64,000 bases of DNA from Poecilobothrus nobilitatus (Eukaryota > Arthropoda > Insecta > Diptera > Dolichopodidae), in NCBI GenBank assembly GCA_947095535.1, contig OX352774.1, positions 239,779,825 through 239,843,824 of the forward strand, in the 5' to 3' direction. The position numbers were made by a program, and so were the translations under genes. The notes under the pieces are model-generated. The model searched no databases and was not told the origin of the DNA. It worked only from the letters and a program-made list of their open reading frames with translations. Within the stretch, counting starts at the first letter, position 1, and the number at the start of each line of letters is the position of its first letter. This document shows, piece after piece, positions 61,131 to 64,000 of the stretch.

Positions 61131-61970
61131 GAACAATATAAAGTAATTATAAAGACTTCGAAAAACTTTTTAAAAATTAAATATACGCGCAACCAATCCT
61201 TTGGAAACTCTTTAACTATTAATGTCTATGTCAAAAACTGTTAATGTCCATGTCAAAAATGCATTACGTTGTAGGGAACAAAAAACACAATAAAGCAATA
61301 TTCGATTTTCTGATTTAATTTGTCGCAATTCATGTTATAAAAAAATCAAATACGGCAATCGGTTTATTAAAGTAACAAAAATAAGGTAAGAGTTCTGCTA
61401 TTAATTAAATAATTTTATGGTGCCATTATTATAGTTAGTGTTATATTTTTAAAATTCAGTAATCACATTTTATTATTTAATTTTTTTTTTTTTTTACTAA
61501 AAGAGATTTTAAAAATATTATTTTAAATAATAATTAACTTTAAATTTTAAAGTTATACAGAATTAATTATGAACTAAATTTAATTAGTTTGAAGGTTTAA
61601 GTGGTTTAAATCAGTTTATTTTGAAAAATATTAAATCTTTGTAGAAAATTTTATGAAAATCAGCTTACCTTAACTAATGGATTTTATATGAGGTTTTCAA
61701 TTTTAATTATATTTATTTTATAATAAGTATTTTAAATTAATAAAAATAAAATAAATATCATAGTATATAAAACAAATAAATTAAATAAAGTTTTAAGGAT
61801 AATTTTTTTTTTGTATTCTTATTTGGATTACGGATTTATGGATTTATTATGGTTTAGTATACGAGGTCAGTTCTCTTAAAGATTTTCTAATCAATAATAA
61901 ATTCAAAAATTTTCTAAAATATTATCATTTAATTTTATTTTATTCATTCCAAATGAAATTTATATTTGTT
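61131..61970. other. AT-rich stretch with one small duplication
   Basis: A ~22-bp unit, TTAATGTCTATGTCAAAAAC, is tandemly duplicated at about 61218-61261. The rest is low complexity. Confidence 0.5.
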
Positions 61971-61971
61971 T

Positions 61972-63319
61972 TTTATACCCGTACGATAGGATCGGGTATA
62001 ATAAAATTACTCCTCCGTTTGTAACACCTCGAAATAAGCGAGCTAGATATACCTTCAAAGGTATGGATCGGATCAGAAAAAAATTCTAAGACTTTTGAGC
62101 CATGTCCGTCCGTCCGTCCGTCCGTCAGCACGCTAACTCAAAAACTAAGAAAGCTAGAATTTTGAAATTTACACAAAATATTTTGGGAGTAATTTGTAGG
62201 TTCCCTATTTTTTTTGGTTGAGTTTGGACCAAGCCTTAGGGTAGCTCTCGAACACCTAACTTTTATATATACAATAAATATATATTTGTGGCATACGGTG
62301 TCTTAATTTACCGTTATGCGAAACTCAAATTTTGCAAAATTCTTTAACCCTTCCATCTTCTAAACGGTTAAAGTTGGAAACTTGAAATTTTGACAGAAGT
62401 TAGATCTTTGAAAATTAGTATGAGTCATTTCAGAAATTTTTTTTGTATCACCCACCGTTTAGGAGCTGTAAGAGGTCAAAAACTGAAAATTTCCTATTTT
62501 TAAACACCTGTAACTTGAACACCTGTTAAAATTTTTTTGAAGTAATACACAAAAATTAAAGCTCCAACATTATACTTTTATTTCTGTTAGCAACTATTTT
62601 TAATAATATAGGATTACTTTATAATTGACGAAAGTGTTACTTAATTTTTTCAAATTTTCTAACAAATTTCTTTAAAACGAATTTTTTCCATTTTGTTTTA
62701 CTCGATAATTTGAAATTGTTGAGGATATAATGCGTAGTACAAAAAAATGTAATTAAATAAACAACATAACGGTTGCTTGAAGAATTTTTATTTATATGAT
62801 ATTGGTATACATACATACTTATATAATATCATGTTTATTTACATATCGTATATGTCACTAGTGAATGAATGATAAGAGTAAATGTATATTATATAGCGCC
62901 GTATTTACATACATATATGTATTTTATTGTACTTATAAGAAATTATTCTGTCAATGGAATATTTAAATATAATATAATATAATATTTAAAATTATATTTA
63001 CTATTTTGTACTTAGTAAATTTAATATACATTTACCGCTTAGTATTAAATGGTACTATAGAATATTTGAAAAAGTTTTGGATTGATAATCGTTATGTGGA
63101 AGGTTAGAATCTGCTTTTGAAGAATGTACATATAAACATATAGTTTGAATATATGTACAACCCATAGTTCTAAAAATTATAAAATTCACCCAAATTATTT
63201 TAAAATACTAAAATATTAAAAAAATAATATTGTAAGCAGAGTGACAGGCTGTGAACATACTAACGGTTCGTACGGGTATCTAAGAGTTGACAAAGTCAAC
63301 TGTATTCTTCCTCGTTTTT
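61972..63319 (+). mobile_element. Dispersed family, member F, ~1.35 kb, internally deleted
   Basis: Near-identical to member E with the same termini and flanking hairpins. It lacks about 230 bp corresponding to 42943-43175, the deletion junction being TTTTATATATAC at about 62262. Its GTCC tract is longer (62104-62123) than in E. Scattered substitutions distinguish the copies. The high similarity implies recent spread. No coding frame and no obvious target-site duplication. Confidence 0.85.
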
Positions 63320-63334
63320 TAATATCTTTTAAAA

Positions 63335-63632
63335 ATCATGAAAAAAAAGTTTTTAATTGCTAAAATGAAAAATATAGTCCAGTTTTTAACAGCTTTTTAT
63401 TAACTTGGTTGGGTAAAGGATGGAATCTTAGAAGCCATTTTAAACACACTTCTCTGTTGAGGGACTGTTGAGCTAGAGACTTGAAATTTTCTTCATTAGA
63501 TCAGATCCCGATGACAATACATGATTTTAAAATAATAATATCGAAAAACATTAGAGAAATTAGCTTAATTTCAAAATTAAATTTTCATACAAAGATATAA
63601 CAGAATTTTTAACAGAATTATTACAGAACCAA
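63335..63632 (-). repeat. Dispersed repeat, copy 2 (inverted partner of 1795-2020)
   Basis: On the minus strand it starts GGTTCTGTAATAATTCTGTT at 63632. It then carries AATCATGTATTGTCATCGGG, TTTCAAGTCTCTAGCTCAAC and AAGTGTGTTTAAAATGGCTT, in the same order as the copy at 1.8 kb. It is longer than copy 1 by internal insertions. It begins just after member F ends. Confidence 0.7.
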
Positions 63633-63639
63633 AATAAAA

Positions 63640-64000
63640 TATTTTATTTAAATTTACTAAACTCACCAATACCAATACCAATACGTATACGTAATCCATA
63701 AATGTTTTTTTTTTTCTATAAAAGACTATTGTTTTTTATGTAGCTATTGTATTTTAAGCCTACATATACATAGGTACATACTTCAAAATATGTAATAATA
63801 TGTGCTTCGAAAATATTTTTGGTTTGAAAGCGATGAATTTGAAAGATATGAATGTGTAAACAAATTAATGTGCCGCACTTGAGAACACAGTGTAAAATTT
63901 AATATTCATTTACTTAAAATTTAGTAAGCAAGTGTTAAATTTAAGTTTTTTTTCATCAAATCAATTGATTTTTAGTATACATTTTTATTTATAAAAGCAA
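63640..64000. other. AT-rich window end, nothing recognised
   Basis: A short ACCAATACCAATACCAATACG tract lies at 63664-63684; otherwise no feature. Confidence 0.5.

Noticed and set aside
1..64000. CRISPR arrays, bacterial operons, Shine-Dalgarno sites, riboswitches or rho-independent terminators
   Set aside because: Sequence organisation is eukaryotic. Tandem arrays found here have degenerate contiguous units without unique spacers, and no bacterial-type genes are present.

Overview
This is a very A+T-rich (by eye about four-fifths A+T), non-bacterial stretch packed with long A/T homopolymers, microsatellites and decayed mobile elements. I find no complete protein gene, no standard tRNA or rRNA gene and no CRISPR array. 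tRNA-derived SINEs, jockey-like LINE relics, a Harbinger-like transposase relic and a dispersed family carrying GTCC/TCTG microsatellites all point to an animal nuclear genome. An insect, probably a fly (Diptera), fits best. The fly assignment rests on resemblance of the 42.7 kb and 62 kb repeats to dispersed dipteran repeats and is an inference. The window looks intergenic or deep intronic.

Layout. 0-4 kb: a small hairpin, a ~0.9 kb foldback, one end of a dispersed repeat whose inverted partner lies at 63.4 kb, a coding-like fragment and a SINE with target-site duplication (TSD). 4-21 kb: mostly low complexity, with an inverted-repeat element (9.36-9.77 kb), degenerate tandem repeats (12.7, 14.6 and 15 kb), a second SINE (16 kb) and an exon-like segment (17.38 kb). 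21-29 kb: two members of the main dispersed family, a satellite-like pair, a palindrome and three coding-like fragments. 28.9-29.6 kb: two insertions with abutting 12-bp TSDs, one of them the 3' end of a jockey-like LINE. 30.8-33 kb: a reverse SINE and a composite element bounded by inverted arrays of exact 15-bp period. 38.5-44.7 kb: further family members, including a ~1.56 kb copy repeated almost identically at 62-63.3 kb. 45-49.3 kb: a coding-like minus-strand segment, a foldback, an ~880 bp MITE with an 85-bp internal tandem array, and a Harbinger pseudogene. 53-57.4 kb: another family copy, a GC-rich duplicated motif with a perfect DR1 nuclear-receptor site, and a fourth SINE. 59-64 kb: a strong hairpin, a jockey-type RT relic, the second ~1.35 kb copy and the inverted partner of the 1.8 kb repeat.

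No genes act together here. The coherent story is repeat biology: at least seven dispersed-family members share modules, and one combines inverted 15-bp arrays, a ~150-bp satellite dimer and the microsatellite-bearing module. Several short open, relatively GC-rich segments may be real exons or relics of unrecognised elements and are flagged with low confidence.
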